Source: Eutypella sp. D-1 (lineage: Eukaryota; Ascomycota; Sordariomycetes; Xylariales; Diatrypaceae). Taken from it: a DNA stretch of 64,000 bases. Below, in pieces: positions 24,401-37,232 of the stretch (position 1 is its first letter; every line of letters begins with the position of its first letter). The notes under the pieces are model-generated. The model was not told the origin of the DNA. It did no database searches and worked only from the letters and a program-made list of their open reading frames with translations. A program made the translations under genes and the position numbers. The stretch is taken from assembly GCA_023313575.1 (NCBI GenBank), contig JAJTTP010000007.1, positions 1,550,001-1,614,000 of the forward strand, read 5' to 3'.

Positions 24401-27400
24401 TATGCCAGAGCCAGAGCAGACCCCGGGGTTAAGTCGAGCGACTCACCAACCTCCGTACTCCCCTTCTAGTAAGCACGGAAAGAAATAAAACGCGATACTA
24501 TAGGATCCCCCATTACCCACATGGGTAATATAACAGACGCTATTCAGACCACCGCGTCGACCACACGCATACACCAGTCAAGGACATAACACGGAATTGA
24601 TCATTGTCTCAATATACCAATTCTAGTGATCGCCACCAGGTAATCGGTGCTAGTAGGGCCACCGATGCAGTCGGATATTTATAGCCCCCGCCGTGATTAC
24701 TCCAATATTGACACCCACACACCCACACACATAAACCACCCCATGGTTCTCCGCCTCTTTGCTTTGCTTCGCAATGCAAATCTCTCCGGGCAGGATCCCG
24801 CATAACATAGGCGTAAGCAGCAGCGCGCACGACGCGGGATGAGAGGGGATACCGAGGCAAGGTAGCGTAGGTAGGCTAAGGCATGGACGGCTTCAGCAGC
24901 CGGAAGTCTACTTACACGGACGGTATTATGACTGCCACCTAACCTTGTTACCTACATACCTACGTATGCAGATGTCTACCTGACAATCAACAAATACCAT
25001 AGTACAGAGGGTAGTATGCCCTCTATGCCCAGCACGACTAATGCCGGTTCGGCAGCAAAAATCTCGGGTCCCGACATTATCAACTGCAACTATAATCTAT
25101 ACAGCCAGGGACAGAGACAGGCTGGGCTGGACAACGGGCAGACACGCAGAGCCAGGACCCGGGAGGGACAAAGGATACTCGACCCGCATGCGTCTTCCTC
25201 CATCTTGCTGTGGCCGCCGATCTGGAGAAATATGAACTATCCATGTTTTTAAAATCATTTTTTTCCCTCCCCTTCCTGTTTTTTTGTCCCCTTACCCGGC
25301 TTCCTTAGTGCGGCATAATACATTGTACATGTCCCATACCTAACCCTGCAACCTCTGTCGTCAATCCCCCATCCCATTCATCAATCCCCTTATCCTCCAA
25401 GCGCATCGCATCGCATGGCTTTCCCCCCATGCTAACCACTAGACCCATGGCACGCACATGCTACCGAGCCCTTTTATCACCGCGCTACGGCTACTAGTGC
25501 CGTTACAACCATGGTCATAAAGGTGGCTATTATTTTCTAATAATTTTCAATGACTAAAAGCGGGAGAACGACGAGAGTTGGAGAGCCAAGGCTGACAACC
25601 TACATAAGTAGAGCTCAGCTAACCACCTGGGCAGTTAACATTATCTACTTGGTACTTAGGTATCCATGGACGTAGTTAGCATTAGTACCGGCGACCCCTA
25701 CCTACTATACCTACATAAGTACACATATGCCCAAGTGGTAACACGAGACATATCTTCACTACCACCTAGGTACCACTACCAATGATGGATCTGTGCTTGC
25801 GATGTGCTTTGTCTAGTTCAGCTCTTACTAGTGGACGTATGTACTCTGATATCTCGATGCTATAATACTCACTGAACTGCTTCCTGCTTGATGTAATGCG
25901 AAAAGTATCTGCACTTGAGAGTACGGAGAGGGAGATACTAAAGCAATAGAAGTTGCCAACACTGCCTGGGTACATCTCGGATTACAATTGGAATCCATCA
26001 AAAGATGTAACTTGCACAGTGATGTAGTAATCGCTAAAATCTTGGCAGTTTGATAATTTCACATTTCGAAGTTTTATCATCCCGCACTACGCGATGCGAT
26101 GCTGTCTATAATTATACCCATACCACGAAAGATGGGGCTCACTCTTGAAAAACGAAGCAATGCCCAGACTAGATCACGTTATACTCCGATTGCCGCCGAT
26201 ATAATTTCTCCTTCAAACGACGCATAAAATATGTATGTGGTGTAGGTAAATTCCTTAGTCGAGTAATGAGAGCTCCAATGGGCTGGCCATGTACCTTATC
26301 ATTGTACTTTGCTAGGTACACACAGTGCGACTAGTTCGGTACCAGATTACCACCTTCCCTCCTTCGGCAAAATTAACCCAGTACCATCAGGTCATGTACC
26401 GAGAAAAAGCGAGCCAGCCCCCATTCGTGTTCTCGCCATGCCCCTCCTGGCTTACTGGACCAATAAGCCTCTTTTCTCGTCCATTTTTGCCCCGTATCCC
26501 CATTAAAGAAATCGAGAATGGCCAACGCGCTCTCCAGCTGTCTTCACCTGGCCTGACGTTCCACATCAGGCTAGACCCACTCCCCTCGATCCATTCCCCC
26601 GCTCCTACCCCTACACAACGTATACAACACAGTGTAAACCCGTCCGTCATATAATATTTTTGGGGATGGTCTGTGTGGATACGCGCTATTGAACTCCACC
26701 CCATGCTATTCCTTCTTTATCGTTAGTAATTCTGGTACGTCGGCAAGCAGCTCCTTGCGCCTAGCCTAGATGGGATATGGTGCTGCGTATGTTAAGTACC
26801 TGGATAGCAGTGAACTACAAGTAACTTCCTCCTAGGTCGCTAATAGCGCGTAGGGAATCACCCTACCCAGCTATCCAAGCCTACTAGGTGGTTTTATGTT
26901 CCTCTTGTCGGTAGCGTAGCAGTAAAAGGAGCGATCTCAATGAATAATTGCGCGGTAGGTGCAGTAGTGTACATACAGGTAGCCTTGAACCCTTGATTAC
27001 CATATTGACCTAAGTACGGATACTTATTGTATATGAATGCCTATAGTTACCCTCGAGCTAACTTAGGCAGCGGCAGGCATCACATCTCTACCTAGACGCT
27101 TGCCTTGAAGATAGGTACCTGAGGTGAGTAGATACACGCAAGTCAAGTACCTACGCTAACAAAGTGATCGGTGGTTGACTTGCAGCGCTTGTGATTAACT
27201 TCAGAGCGGACCCGTTCGACTGGGGCAAAAAACCGGGGACGCCTGCCTACTCTCCGCAGAGTAAGAGAATTCAGAAAGCGTTTCTGAGCAGCATCAAGCC
27301 CCCCAACTTGTAGCCCCCTCCCTCGCCTTCTCCACCTTTAGTAGTCAAGTAGGCATGGTAGGCAAAGCAGGTCCCCTTTGGCGCTCCGCTCCTTTCCCTT

Positions 27401-29668
27401 TTAAACCCTCTTGAGGCCGTGTCAAGCAAGAGCCCGTGTGCTACCACCTCACTATCCTCTTTTCAACCATCCCGCATTCACCTTTCCTTTTCAATCAAGC
27501 CCCAAACCAAATCCATACTGATTTACCGTTGGGTTGTTCCTTTGCAGGGGAAAGAGCGAAACCCAAAAAAGAAAAGACGATTTATCTGATCGATACTTTT
27601 GGTTGACAGCAGATAATTCGATGCTGTTTTGATGGCTTATTGTTGATGCTTGATGCCTTGATATACTCGATTTTGATTCGAAATAACTGTCACAATTCGA
27701 GATTTCCATTTGACTTGACGCGCGCCAATCCTTGGAACCCGGATTCTTTTGAGACGTCCCGAGTGATCGAGTTTTTCAGTCAAATTGAAATTACAATTTT
27801 GATTCACTGAGCGCATCGCATTCCGCACCAGCATAAGCAAGCAAGCAAACAAACACACAAACAGAACCCTGAAGGAAAGAGAGGACCCATATTCATCCAC
27901 TCACACATACTACATACATTTACCTACTGTTACTACTACCAGCACCTCTTTCTTCCACGGTGATCAGAACCCGAACCATATATACCTTTTACCGTCATTC
28001 CTGCCGTCATTCCTCCCGTTTAGGATTCAAGTCAAAGCTTAGGCAAGCAATTGGCCCGCAGGAAGGTACAACCAAAAAGAGCAAACTTTCCTCCCTAAGA
28101 AGTTGCAAGCCCTCTTTTTTGTCTTCTTCGCCAAACTCAGACTAGACCGTTACCCCGGATTACCACGATTCTTCAACATCAAATTCCCACTCCAGATCCA
28201 ACCCGCAAATACAATCGTCCTTTCCACATACATAAGAACTGGCGTCGTCTAATACCAGAACGGACAAGCACGGTCTCTCCATTCGACCTTGAAGACTCTG
28301 CATAGGTATGTATAGAACCAGACACGATAAGACAAGATCGATCCGATACCTCGTATGCACATTCGTCGTCCAGTTCAAGTTCAGTCCATTTCACTATCCC
28401 AATTCAGTTGTTCGGGTACTCCCCAATGCCTAAGTAGGTAGACATCGCCCGAAAAGAGAAATCAGAAAGATTTAAACATGCCCAATTAGCATCCCAAACA
28501 CGGAATTCTTCGGGGTGGTCAAGCGCAAATCGGCCGACACCTGTCAGCCTATTTGTTCTCTAGGGCTACCATTACATACTTCCACTGCCACTACTTGCTG
28601 CCACCGACTGCCCTCAACTATCACCAACTACTGCACTTACCATTGTTACCACCACCACACGTGCACTCTTACTATCACTAGCCTGTTTCTGCTGCTCTTA
28701 CTGCGTACTATTTTACTTCCTTAACCGGTTTCTGTCCATTATTGTACCTAAACCCAAAGCACACATTTGTCTAACCTAATTGATATAGAGACATTGCATT
28801 TCCATCACCCGAACGCCATCTTGAACAATTCCATTTACAGTAGCCACGAGGTGTCTCCCACACTGCTGGTACATCTAAACTTCTGCCTTGGGTAATTGTG
28901 GCGAGATCTAACGCTACCTATCAGCCTACGTATCCAAGATACCTATTGCCTTGTTCGATATTGAAAATCCCCCTCCGAACCCCTCGCCCCAATCAGAAAC
29001 CCGCGCGCGACAAAATTACCTGGGTGGTCCTTGCTCTTCAAGTATTAAGGTACCCATTGTACTTAGTTACCTAACAGAAATCAAGGACAGGCCCACAAGT
29101 CTGTCCATTGTGGATTTGTCTAGGTAAAAGCCCACACCAATCCACACCAATCCACACAGTCAACCTTGTCAAAAATAGTACGTATAGAAGTACCTAGGTA
29201 CTTTAGTACTTTATCAGCTGGCAACAACACCCGCCCGTACTTTCCCAACTAAGCTCCTACAAGTAAAAAAGACAAGCTGGAACCCTGAAGTTGGGAAGGA
29301 AAACCCCCCCCTTCACCCACCCACCTGCCACCTACTTACCACCTACTTGACTACTTCCGTACAGGTGTATCATTTCCATTCCTTACCTTAACCTTGGAAA
29401 CTACTACTTACTACTTACTACCTTACCACGTTAACTCTACCTACTACTACTACTATTTTTCCCACCGGCCACCGGATTACAATCAATCAGAGCATCCTCT
29501 CTCCGCTCAACGCCAGATCAAGTAAGGTCGTCCGCACCACGACCAAAACAGTATCTCCACCACTTTTTACCTTTTTCGTTTTGTCGTGATACAAAAAAAG
29601 GTTGTAGCATCATACCTAATTCGCGACAAAATATACAAAAATAAAAAAACATTATCTCCATTCCCAAA
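18460..29668. other. 11.2-kb gene-free interval between divergent PLS1 and MCM1
   Basis: No frame longer than about 160 codons, and none recognisable as a protein on either strand. No tRNA-like A/B box pair or transposase was seen. The part from about 28400 to 29660 is rich in TACC/CTAC pyrimidine repeats and probably holds the promoter and leader of MCM1. A G-run lies near 24365. CA-rich and GT-rich patches lie near 24320-24350 and 24715-24735. One palindrome TACCTAGGTA is at 29191. Confidence 0.5.
29191..29200. repeat. Palindromic decamer TACCTAGGTA (copy 2)
   Basis: Perfect palindrome about 470 bp upstream of the MCM1 start codon, embedded in AAGTACCTAGGTACTT, so the palindrome extends to 16 bases. 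Confidence 0.7.
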
Positions 29669-30694
29669 ATGGCCGACATCACCGATCCGCAGAACCAAAC
29701 CTCCCCAACTGAGCTTGACGGTTCTCATGTTGGCAATGGCAACAATGCAGCCAACACCGAGAATCGCGGCGTCAAGCGTTCGCGCGCCAGCATCGCTGAA
29801 GATGACGATGACGATGATGAGAAAGGTGGCCGTGAGCGTCGCAAGATTGAAATAAAGTTCATCAGCGACAAGTCGCGTCGCCACATCACCTTCTCCAAGC
29901 GTAAGGCTGGTATCATGAAGAAGGTACAATTTCTTTTTCTTCGTCTCTTTCCTTTCGTATTCTGGTTTATTATCTATAATCCCATCATCAGGGTGACTGG
30001 ACAATTGCGCGAGCAATCTTCCATGCCTGCCTGTCTGCCTGCTTGCTTCCTTGGTTGATTGTTCCGCTCCATTCCTTTATCGCGTTGAGCACGACGCGTC
30101 TGGCTTTGCGTGCGCATCATGATCGGGTCACCAGAGAGCCTACATATGGGCGGAAAAGAGAATACAATGCGTAATTGGTACATAAATGGATATGCTAACT
30201 TATCTTTCTTTCTCGCAGGCTTACGAGCTTTCGGTCCTCACTGGCACCCAAGTCCTGCTTCTCGTCGTTTCTGAGACGGGTCTCGTCTACACCTTCACGA
30301 CACCCAAGCTTCAGCCCCTAGTCACCAAGGCTGAAGGCAAGAATTTGATCCAGGTTGGTGTCTTTCCGTGCAATGAATCCTGCCCCATTCGCGAAACTCT
30401 GTTCTGACTTCAATCTGATAGGCCTGCCTGAATGCGCCCGAGCCTAGCAACGGCAACGAGAACGGCGTGGATGATAACCAGGTCGACTCCCCAGAGGACC
30501 CTCCTGCCCACCTGCCGCCCCAGACGAGTCGGCCCGGCATACCGCAGAACCCGCATATGCCACCCTACATGCCCAACGTCCAGATGGATCCCCAGCAGGC
30601 CCTGGCATATCAGAACTATGTCCAGCAGCGCGGCAACCAGTATGGAATGCCTCCGCAGTCCAGCATGCCCCAGCATGCATCCCACCAGTCGTAA
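29669..30694 (+). CDS. MCM1: MADS-box (SRF/MCM1-type) transcription factor
   Basis: Three exons (29669-29923, 30219-30353, 30422-30694; introns of 295 and 68 nt, all phase 0) give 220 residues. An acidic, low-complexity N-terminus (DDDDDDEK) leads into the MADS box at residues about 54-112: GRERRKIEIKFI, SRRHITFSKRKAGIMKK, then AYELSVLTGTQVLLLVVSET. The SAM dimerisation extension follows (GLVYTFTTPKLQPLV), then a Pro/Gln-rich tail. The first intron splits the MADS box after MKK; its branch GCTAAC is near 30193. The protein should bind CArG-like boxes as a dimer in the nucleus and recruit mating-type and cell-cycle cofactors, as Mcm1 does in other ascomycetes. A very long upstream gap suggests a large control region, but this is inference. 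Confidence 0.95.
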
Positions 30695-33600
30695 TGATGC
30701 GACTTGCCACATGACGACTTTGCCCTGCACCTGATACCCAGATTTTGACGCATTGATGAGGTTTTCTTTTTCTTTTTCATCCGTTTCCCGTTGAAGCATT
30801 ACGATCTTGAGGCAATCATAATTTGCAAGGCCTTGGTAATTACGGCGTTGCGGTCCCCGTCGTCACCACTTTTGCGCATTCACGCCACCCTTCTCACGAC
30901 TCCTTGACCTCTTTCACCATTCAGTTTCCGTGCACATCTCGTGGTCGCCACTCAGGCGAGAAGGTGTACTCGATTCGAGCCATTAATCCCTGTACCATGA
31001 TATACTGGGACCGCCCTCCCCCAGCATATTGGTCAGAAATACTCCCAATTCTACCCCATTAAAATACCATCGAGCGATTTGGAAGGTCCAGAAGAAATCC
31101 AAGTAGGGGTCCTCTTGGGGTTCACGTGCTTGACTGCCATTCATGGGTAATTTGGGGGCGCATTTTGATACCCGGATCTGGCTGGCAACGCTCCTGCAGT
31201 ATCTATGAGTTATAAGACTTGTTTGTCAACAAGATTGGTGAACAAGATTATCTTGAGAACGCCAGATGGCAGCAATGTATCTGGTACTCGCTGGCCTGCA
31301 CGAGCGAGAGATCCTGTCACCATGGTTTCAGGTGGAATTATGCTTCAGAGATGGTCTCCATACCATAGAAGCATTATAGTACGACGTACATAGGTCTAAA
31401 TGAGCTGCATAGCATGGAAAATCCTGGCTTGCCCCGACTATATGTGACATGACGTGCAATTGACTATATCACGGCCTTTGGATACCGTATTGAGCCCGGC
31501 GACTAGATGAGCTTGCCCTATTCTAGAGTTGCGCCTTCTGGCGCTGCATCATTACAATAATTTTCAACCGTACAAATCGGAAACCCGCACCTGGTGGGCT
31601 TGCCTGACTACGTGCACGTGCTGCTGCTGATGCTGCTAATCAAGCACGACTTACATGCAGCTTCTAGAGTCAATTGACTCGAGTCCACCGATGCGTACGT
31701 ACTGCATATTAGCTACGTGCCGCTCAAACCCATCCACATAGTAGGAGAGTAGCATCGCAGACCATGCATGCAGACCTAGAACGGGGGCTCTCGCATAGGA
31801 TGAAGTGGATAGGCAGGCTGGTCACGCCGCTATCGCAACCCAGAAGATAAGTGGGAGCCGAACTAACTCCCTTGGCTCTGGCCGTCGCAGGAGAGGAAGG
31901 GGAGGAGCCGGGGGCTTTAGGACTATATATCTATCTTGACTACTACCCGTTGGGAATTAGAGGAATTCAACTCACCCAGGTGGAGGTATGTATGTATATA
32001 TGGAAAGGGGATGGATGGCGAATGAGATATATCTAGATTGACAAAACGCCCCGCCTGTTCATCTACCATATGTAGCGCTTCACCTGTCGTGTCTTTTGCA
32101 ATCTCCGCATCCTGAGGTCACAGTGACGAGAGTTGTGCGGCGGATGGACTGATGGATGAGGGAGGGGGTGTTTGTATGTATGTGTACGGAAAAATGAACG
32201 AAGCCCTAGCTGCCTCGAAAAGGGGTAAGGGCGACAAATGCATCTGTATATTTTCCGGACACACGCACTATCCATTGCATCCGGGTATCAGGTAGAAAAG
32301 TGTTCTGTGCTGAGGCATTATCCGGTGAACACGTTTAGCACACGCGTCTGAATGACGACGAGATAGTTGGGCAGAGAAGTTGTTGGACTGGCATCAGAAC
32401 GGGCCAGCCCGATTGACCCCTTTTGGTAGTATTTGCTGAGTATAGGAAGGAAAAGAGGTCGCTATGAACGGCGATGGAGGCAAGCGCATTACGAGCCGCA
32501 GGCCATCCGCCAAATTGACGATTTGCAAGAATAGACACGACAACACCAAGGTCCACCAACCAACAACCCAACCCAGCATTCTAATATCTCAAATCCTCCT
32601 CTTTCCCGTCGTCATCGCGCGGCTCAAAAATCGCGGCCAACGACGCGTCTCAAGAATATACATATATATATGTATGTATGTCTCATAACCAACAACATCA
32701 GCATTCTCAACATCGGATGCCAGAACATCCCCGAGAGGACGGTGGACAGCAGCTAAACAATCGCAGCGGCTGGATTCCTTTCGATCCCCACCGGACAAGG
32801 GGCGTGGAGGCGGGAGCAGTATTTCTTGCGCAGGGGCACGCATCACCAGAAGAGGGACGGGGCCTCTCTGTCGGCAAGATCATGTCGTCGACGCCTGCAA
32901 ACACGCGCATCCAAAATCGACGGTGGAGAGATAAAAACCAAAAAAAAAACTGTTGCGAGAGCCGCGTTCTCTTTGTCCTCGAATCGGGGGAGGCGGACGG
33001 ATAACGGCCGGAGTCGGGACGCGGTGGCTCGCGAGAGCCGGCGGCGTCGGGGAGGTCCGGAGAGATTTTAGAGAGAGAAGGGGTGATCGGGGTCGCGGGG
33101 TGCGTGGTCATTTTCGTTGCTTTTGTGACCGGCGTCGCTACACTTCGGTTCGAGACAGAAGCGGCGTCAGCCGGTCACCGGTGGGAGACCGGTTCCAACA
33201 CCGCGAGAGGCATCGGGATGCAGCCATGCGGCGCATCGAACCGAGCGACTCGTCGCGGGAGGTAAAAACCGAAGGGGGAGGGGCGCGGGAACAGAGCCGG
33301 TGAGGGCTCGTTCAAAAGACCGCACCGCCAAAACCACACCCGGAAAGGGTGCAGAATGTGGGTTCTGGTGACCGTGAACAAACCACTCAACGGGACGCTA
33401 CGAAACCAGATCGTCTAAAAACCAAAAAAAAGTACACGCTGCAACGCAAGGTCGAAAGAAAACTAGCATGGAGAGGATCCTATGCGGAATCAAACTCGAT
33501 CCATCCGCCGCCGTGCTTCTTCCCCTTTTTTATGAAGGAAAAAAGAGAAAGTGCTAACTAGCGAGGCGGAGCCGAAAAAAGAAAAAGGGTATTTTTCCAT

Positions 33601-36068
33601 TTCCCTTTCTTTTTATGGGAAACAAAAAAGAAAAAACCGCTTGCCCGGTCTCTGAAAACTCATGCGGTGGCATCTGATGGGTTACATGAGGAGACGGGGT
33701 GGACGGCCGGCTACTGTGGTGTTTTCTTGACCGCGGCTGCGTGGACGATGAGGCGAGCGTAAGAGGGGAAGAAAGAAGAAAGGGAAAGGATTAGGGGATG
33801 TGGCTGCGTTAAATACAGGACACACAACCCTGGGAAAGGGCAAGCAAACAAGCCTGTTTAGAAGCTGTGGCGCAATAGGTGGTGTGTGCACATATGGTGC
33901 AGCAGGATACGCGTGGTGTGTACGTCAGATCAGGGGGCCTTTTTGACCAAGATTTCCCAACCTGATACGATGGGAGAGTGGGTGGCTAAACCAAATATGG
34001 ATATGAGACAGATGGGCCAGCCCCCCTACCAGAGTTCTGAGTCTCTGACCTGCAAACCACTTAGTCATGGAATACTTGCCGATATAACACAACTCGGGAT
34101 AACGACTTGGCTACTTAGGTATACATACACAACGTGAGCACTTGAGATCACCTTTCGATAGAAAACTAGAAGGCTTCATATATGCCAAGACAGATATTTC
34201 GCCAATTATACAACTCCACTTTAAGTTCCGGCGCAGGGAGGACCACATGACATTTGTACCGACGCCTTCCAGTTTTCTACCCATTTACCCATTTGATCGG
34301 ATAGCAAGAACCATTCCATAGCTAGCCGCTTACCTAGGTAGCTATCTACATAGAAATTTAGCTGCCCAGGTAGGTCTCTAGGTAAATTATGAAGAGCTGA
34401 AGGCTGAAGAGAGGAATAGGGGAACCACGAGCATGCAGGCATGACATGCCGGAACCAACTGTAGCAGTAGTCCCCGGCACATACGTCATAGCCCGCCAAC
34501 ATAAACAAGAACGGGAACTAATATTTCTAGCCACGCTCGCGTCGAGTGCTGCAGGTACGACATAATGATGTATGCCCATTTCAACCGATTGAAATACTGT
34601 ACTCGGAGAGGAGCTGACAAGAAAATGCGCTGCCCGAAGGGGGTATTAAGGTATGACCGGAGCTTTTGCGCCGGATATGTCTCGGATTGCGTACAACGGC
34701 GCTTCTGTATTATTGTCCACTGTGGTTGCATGGGAACCCACCCCTGTCCTCCGGCGCCTCGGCAGAACGAAACGAGAGGGTGAGTGAACCTTAAAAGAAA
34801 TGCCAATTCCTTGATGAAAGGGCACTTTGACTGGAATGTCAAAATGTAAGGTGGGGATCGACGATTGAGTCCGGGAGGGAGATGGCTGGTTGGCTAACGT
34901 TGTAAATTGGCTACATAGTGAGATATGCTGGGTGATAGGGCATTAGTGGGAATGGTGGAGCGCTCCCGACGAGTCTATGTCCATGACGTCAGGCGGCGGC
35001 GCGAAGGACTACTGCACGTCACACCCTTTGATGTTTTTTTCTTTCCTTTTGAGATGCGACTCGTAGCCGTCTAACTAGATAGATCCTTTAACCGTATATG
35101 TTATATTTACACCACAACAAGTCTATTTTCGGTAACTCACTATGCTTAGTGTAGTAGTATACTATATCTTTTAAGGTTGACCTAAGGGTTTGCAGCCATG
35201 AGAATGATAGATCAGTTGACCCCGGTCCTGGTAATTGGATATGCGAACTAAGGCAAAAATAGATGGGACACAACAGAGAGCACTACAAGCCTAAAGAAAA
35301 TAAAGTTCACGGTAAGGCACGAGGTCGTTCAGTCTAGCCAGAAACGGCCTTTCCTCAATATCTTATTGGCAGGAGCCGCCACCTATGACGATAATGATGT
35401 GGCTTCCTAGCAGGTCCGGGGGGTGGAAGGGGCGAAGGGGGCGTACATATTAGATGTGTCAGTTACTACCTACTATAGCTGTTATCCAGAGGTGCCCAGG
35501 TGTATCTCCTGCATCGATGACCGAATACGGTTTCCCTATGGACTTGGGATCTGAGCGTGAGCTGCGTATCGACTACGTCAGAATTGTTACCTATGCAGCT
35601 TAATTGATATGCCCGTAAGAAGTACCCAGGTAACTCACTCACTCTACCCCAGTAGGTAGACTTAGGTATGAAGACATTCATCTCGGATAATCCCTTTACA
35701 TCCCTCTACTCCCTACACATTGCAAGCTTGATTGGAAAGTCAGTATACATATAAAGCTCAAGCCCTCCCCTCTCTAAACAGATTTTCCTTCGTTTGTGGC
35801 TTAGGAATGTCAACCAAACATCACCAATCAGCAGATACAAAGAGACGCCTCGTCATTATCCTAGAAGGACGAGCACACCCTCCCAAACCAACATCAACAA
35901 CAACAACATCAACAACACCGATATTTTCAAGTTCGGCTTCGGCTTCATCATCGTCTAGAAAAGCAAAATCTAGAAAGGAACCAAAGCCACAAACAGCTCG
36001 GTTAGATACACCTAGTACTACTACATCAACATCTGCAAAGAAACACAGACCACTTACAGCCTTCAAAA
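30695..36068. other. 5.4-kb gene-free interval
   Basis: No supported gene. A GC-rich patch at about 32700-33330 has several overlapping open frames on both strands (up to 134 codons). None looks like a protein family, and the patch could be a promoter or a CpG-rich relic. A palindrome TACCTAGGTA is at 34331. The sequence near 35700-36060 is CAACA/CATCA-rich and is probably the leader of the next gene. Confidence 0.45.
34331..34340. repeat. Palindromic decamer TACCTAGGTA (copy 3)
   Basis: Perfect palindrome in gene-free DNA. Related half-sites (CCCAGGTAGG, TCTAGGTAAA) lie within 60 bp. Confidence 0.7.
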
Positions 36069-36467
36069 ATGGGTGCCGTAATCTCTTGCGTAAGTTCTCT
36101 CTCTCTCTCTCTCTCTCTCTTCTTATCCCACTCTGGTGACTACGCCCCAATTTGCCTAATGTTGTGATATCCTATGGCATCAAGGCGTCATAGGAATGCG
36201 AGTACGCCAATGGGGGATAAAGTTCAAGAAATGAACATTAAGCTGACCAATATCCCCAATCAGATCGCGGACGCCTTTCGCGCCGTCGGACGCGCCATCA
36301 TGGCGGTGATCAGCGGCATAGGCGGGATCATCACGGCCATCGTCAACGGCATCGTGTCGTTCTGCGGCGTCATCATCTCCTTCCTCACCTGCGGCTACTG
36401 CGGGCCCCGTAGAAAGGGCGGCGGCATGCGGTCGCGAAGGTCCCACGGAACGACCAGCAGAATCTAG
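36069..36467 (+). CDS. Small acylated membrane protein, 74 residues, conserved fungal family of unknown role
   Basis: Exon 1 (36069-36089) encodes only MGAVISC. A 174-nt intron with a (CT)12 tract follows, and exon 2 (36264-36467) starts at a CAG acceptor preceded by AGCTGACC. The join is phase 0. The N-terminus MGAVIS fits the N-myristoylation consensus (Gly2, Ser6), with Cys7 next to it as a palmitoylation candidate. Residues about 10-50 form one or two amphipathic to hydrophobic segments rich in Ile/Val/Gly (GRAIMAVISGIGGIITAIVN, then GIVSFCGVIISFLTCGYC). The C-terminus is basic (RRKGGGMRSRRSHG). I recall similar short MGAVxSC proteins in many Pezizomycotina, with no known function. It would sit on the inner face of a membrane. 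An upstream ATG at 36174 lies inside the intron and gives a longer frame without the acylation signal; it is less likely. Confidence 0.75.
36097..36120 (+). repeat. (CT)12 microsatellite inside an intron
   Basis: A CT dinucleotide tract starts seven bases after the GTAAGT donor of the small membrane protein gene. Length variation here would change intron size but not the protein. Confidence 0.9.
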
Positions 36468-37232
36468 TCGTGTCGTCCACTCCCTCCGCCTCTCACCCCA
36501 GGTCTCCGACCGTAAAGTTGGCGCGCAAGAACTCAAAGGGGGGTGGTAAGTGGAAGACGCATGGCTGGAAGAAGCGGAAGCGGGTGAAGGACTCAAAGTC
36601 AAAGGGCTTGAAGAAGGATCCGAAGTCGAAAGACTCGAAGCCGAAGGGGAAGAAGAAGCCGAAGAAGAAGTAATCGAGTGCTAGTCGAGAGAAGAATGAT
36701 GATACCCTGATGGCTGGAGTTGGAGGTTATGGAAAGGAGGGTGTGCGGTCCACTTTTGCTTGTGCCAGGAATAGGGAGGCAGGGGTTAGTCAGGAGGCTT
36801 TTCACGAAGTTCTTATGAATCATCACGATACCCTGAATACCAATACGTCTTTTTTCTTTGCTAATTGCGCCCTCGTATTTTCCATGGTGTTTGTGAAACT
36901 TAGTAGATCTAACTAACCGTGAAGGACTCTTCATATTAATCGGTACTATACTATTACTATCTGACAGAAGCCCTAAAAACTATATATTTGGCCGATGACA
37001 GTGGGAGGTGGGCATCTACTCACTTTAAGTGCGCAGGTCTAATATCAGGACTTCAATGGACCTTTCTTGGATGTATTAAGCTGGCTATCACTCTGTACAG
37101 CAGTCTTCTTAAGTTGTTATCGGATATAAATTTCGGAGCAAAATGGGCAAGACATCATTATTGATTAACTAGTCTAGACAATATAATATAGTATGTGACA
37201 TGTATCTTGATAGGTAGTAACTTGACCTCAAG
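36468..37232. other. 3' region between the small membrane protein gene and RAD1
   Basis: The first 200 bp keep an open, lysine-rich frame in a different phase that lacks an ATG. It is treated as 3' UTR. The rest is AT-rich, with no gene. The two flanking genes converge here. Confidence 0.5.

Noticed and set aside
18460..29668. tRNA genes, transposase genes or CRISPR-like arrays in the long gap
   Set aside because: Read for A/B box pairs, long inverted ends and regular repeats; none seen. A covariance search would be decisive.
32678..33330. Overlapping frames of 80-134 codons on both strands in a GC-rich patch
   Set aside because: Frames on both strands have equal quality and no family resemblance, as expected from base composition alone.
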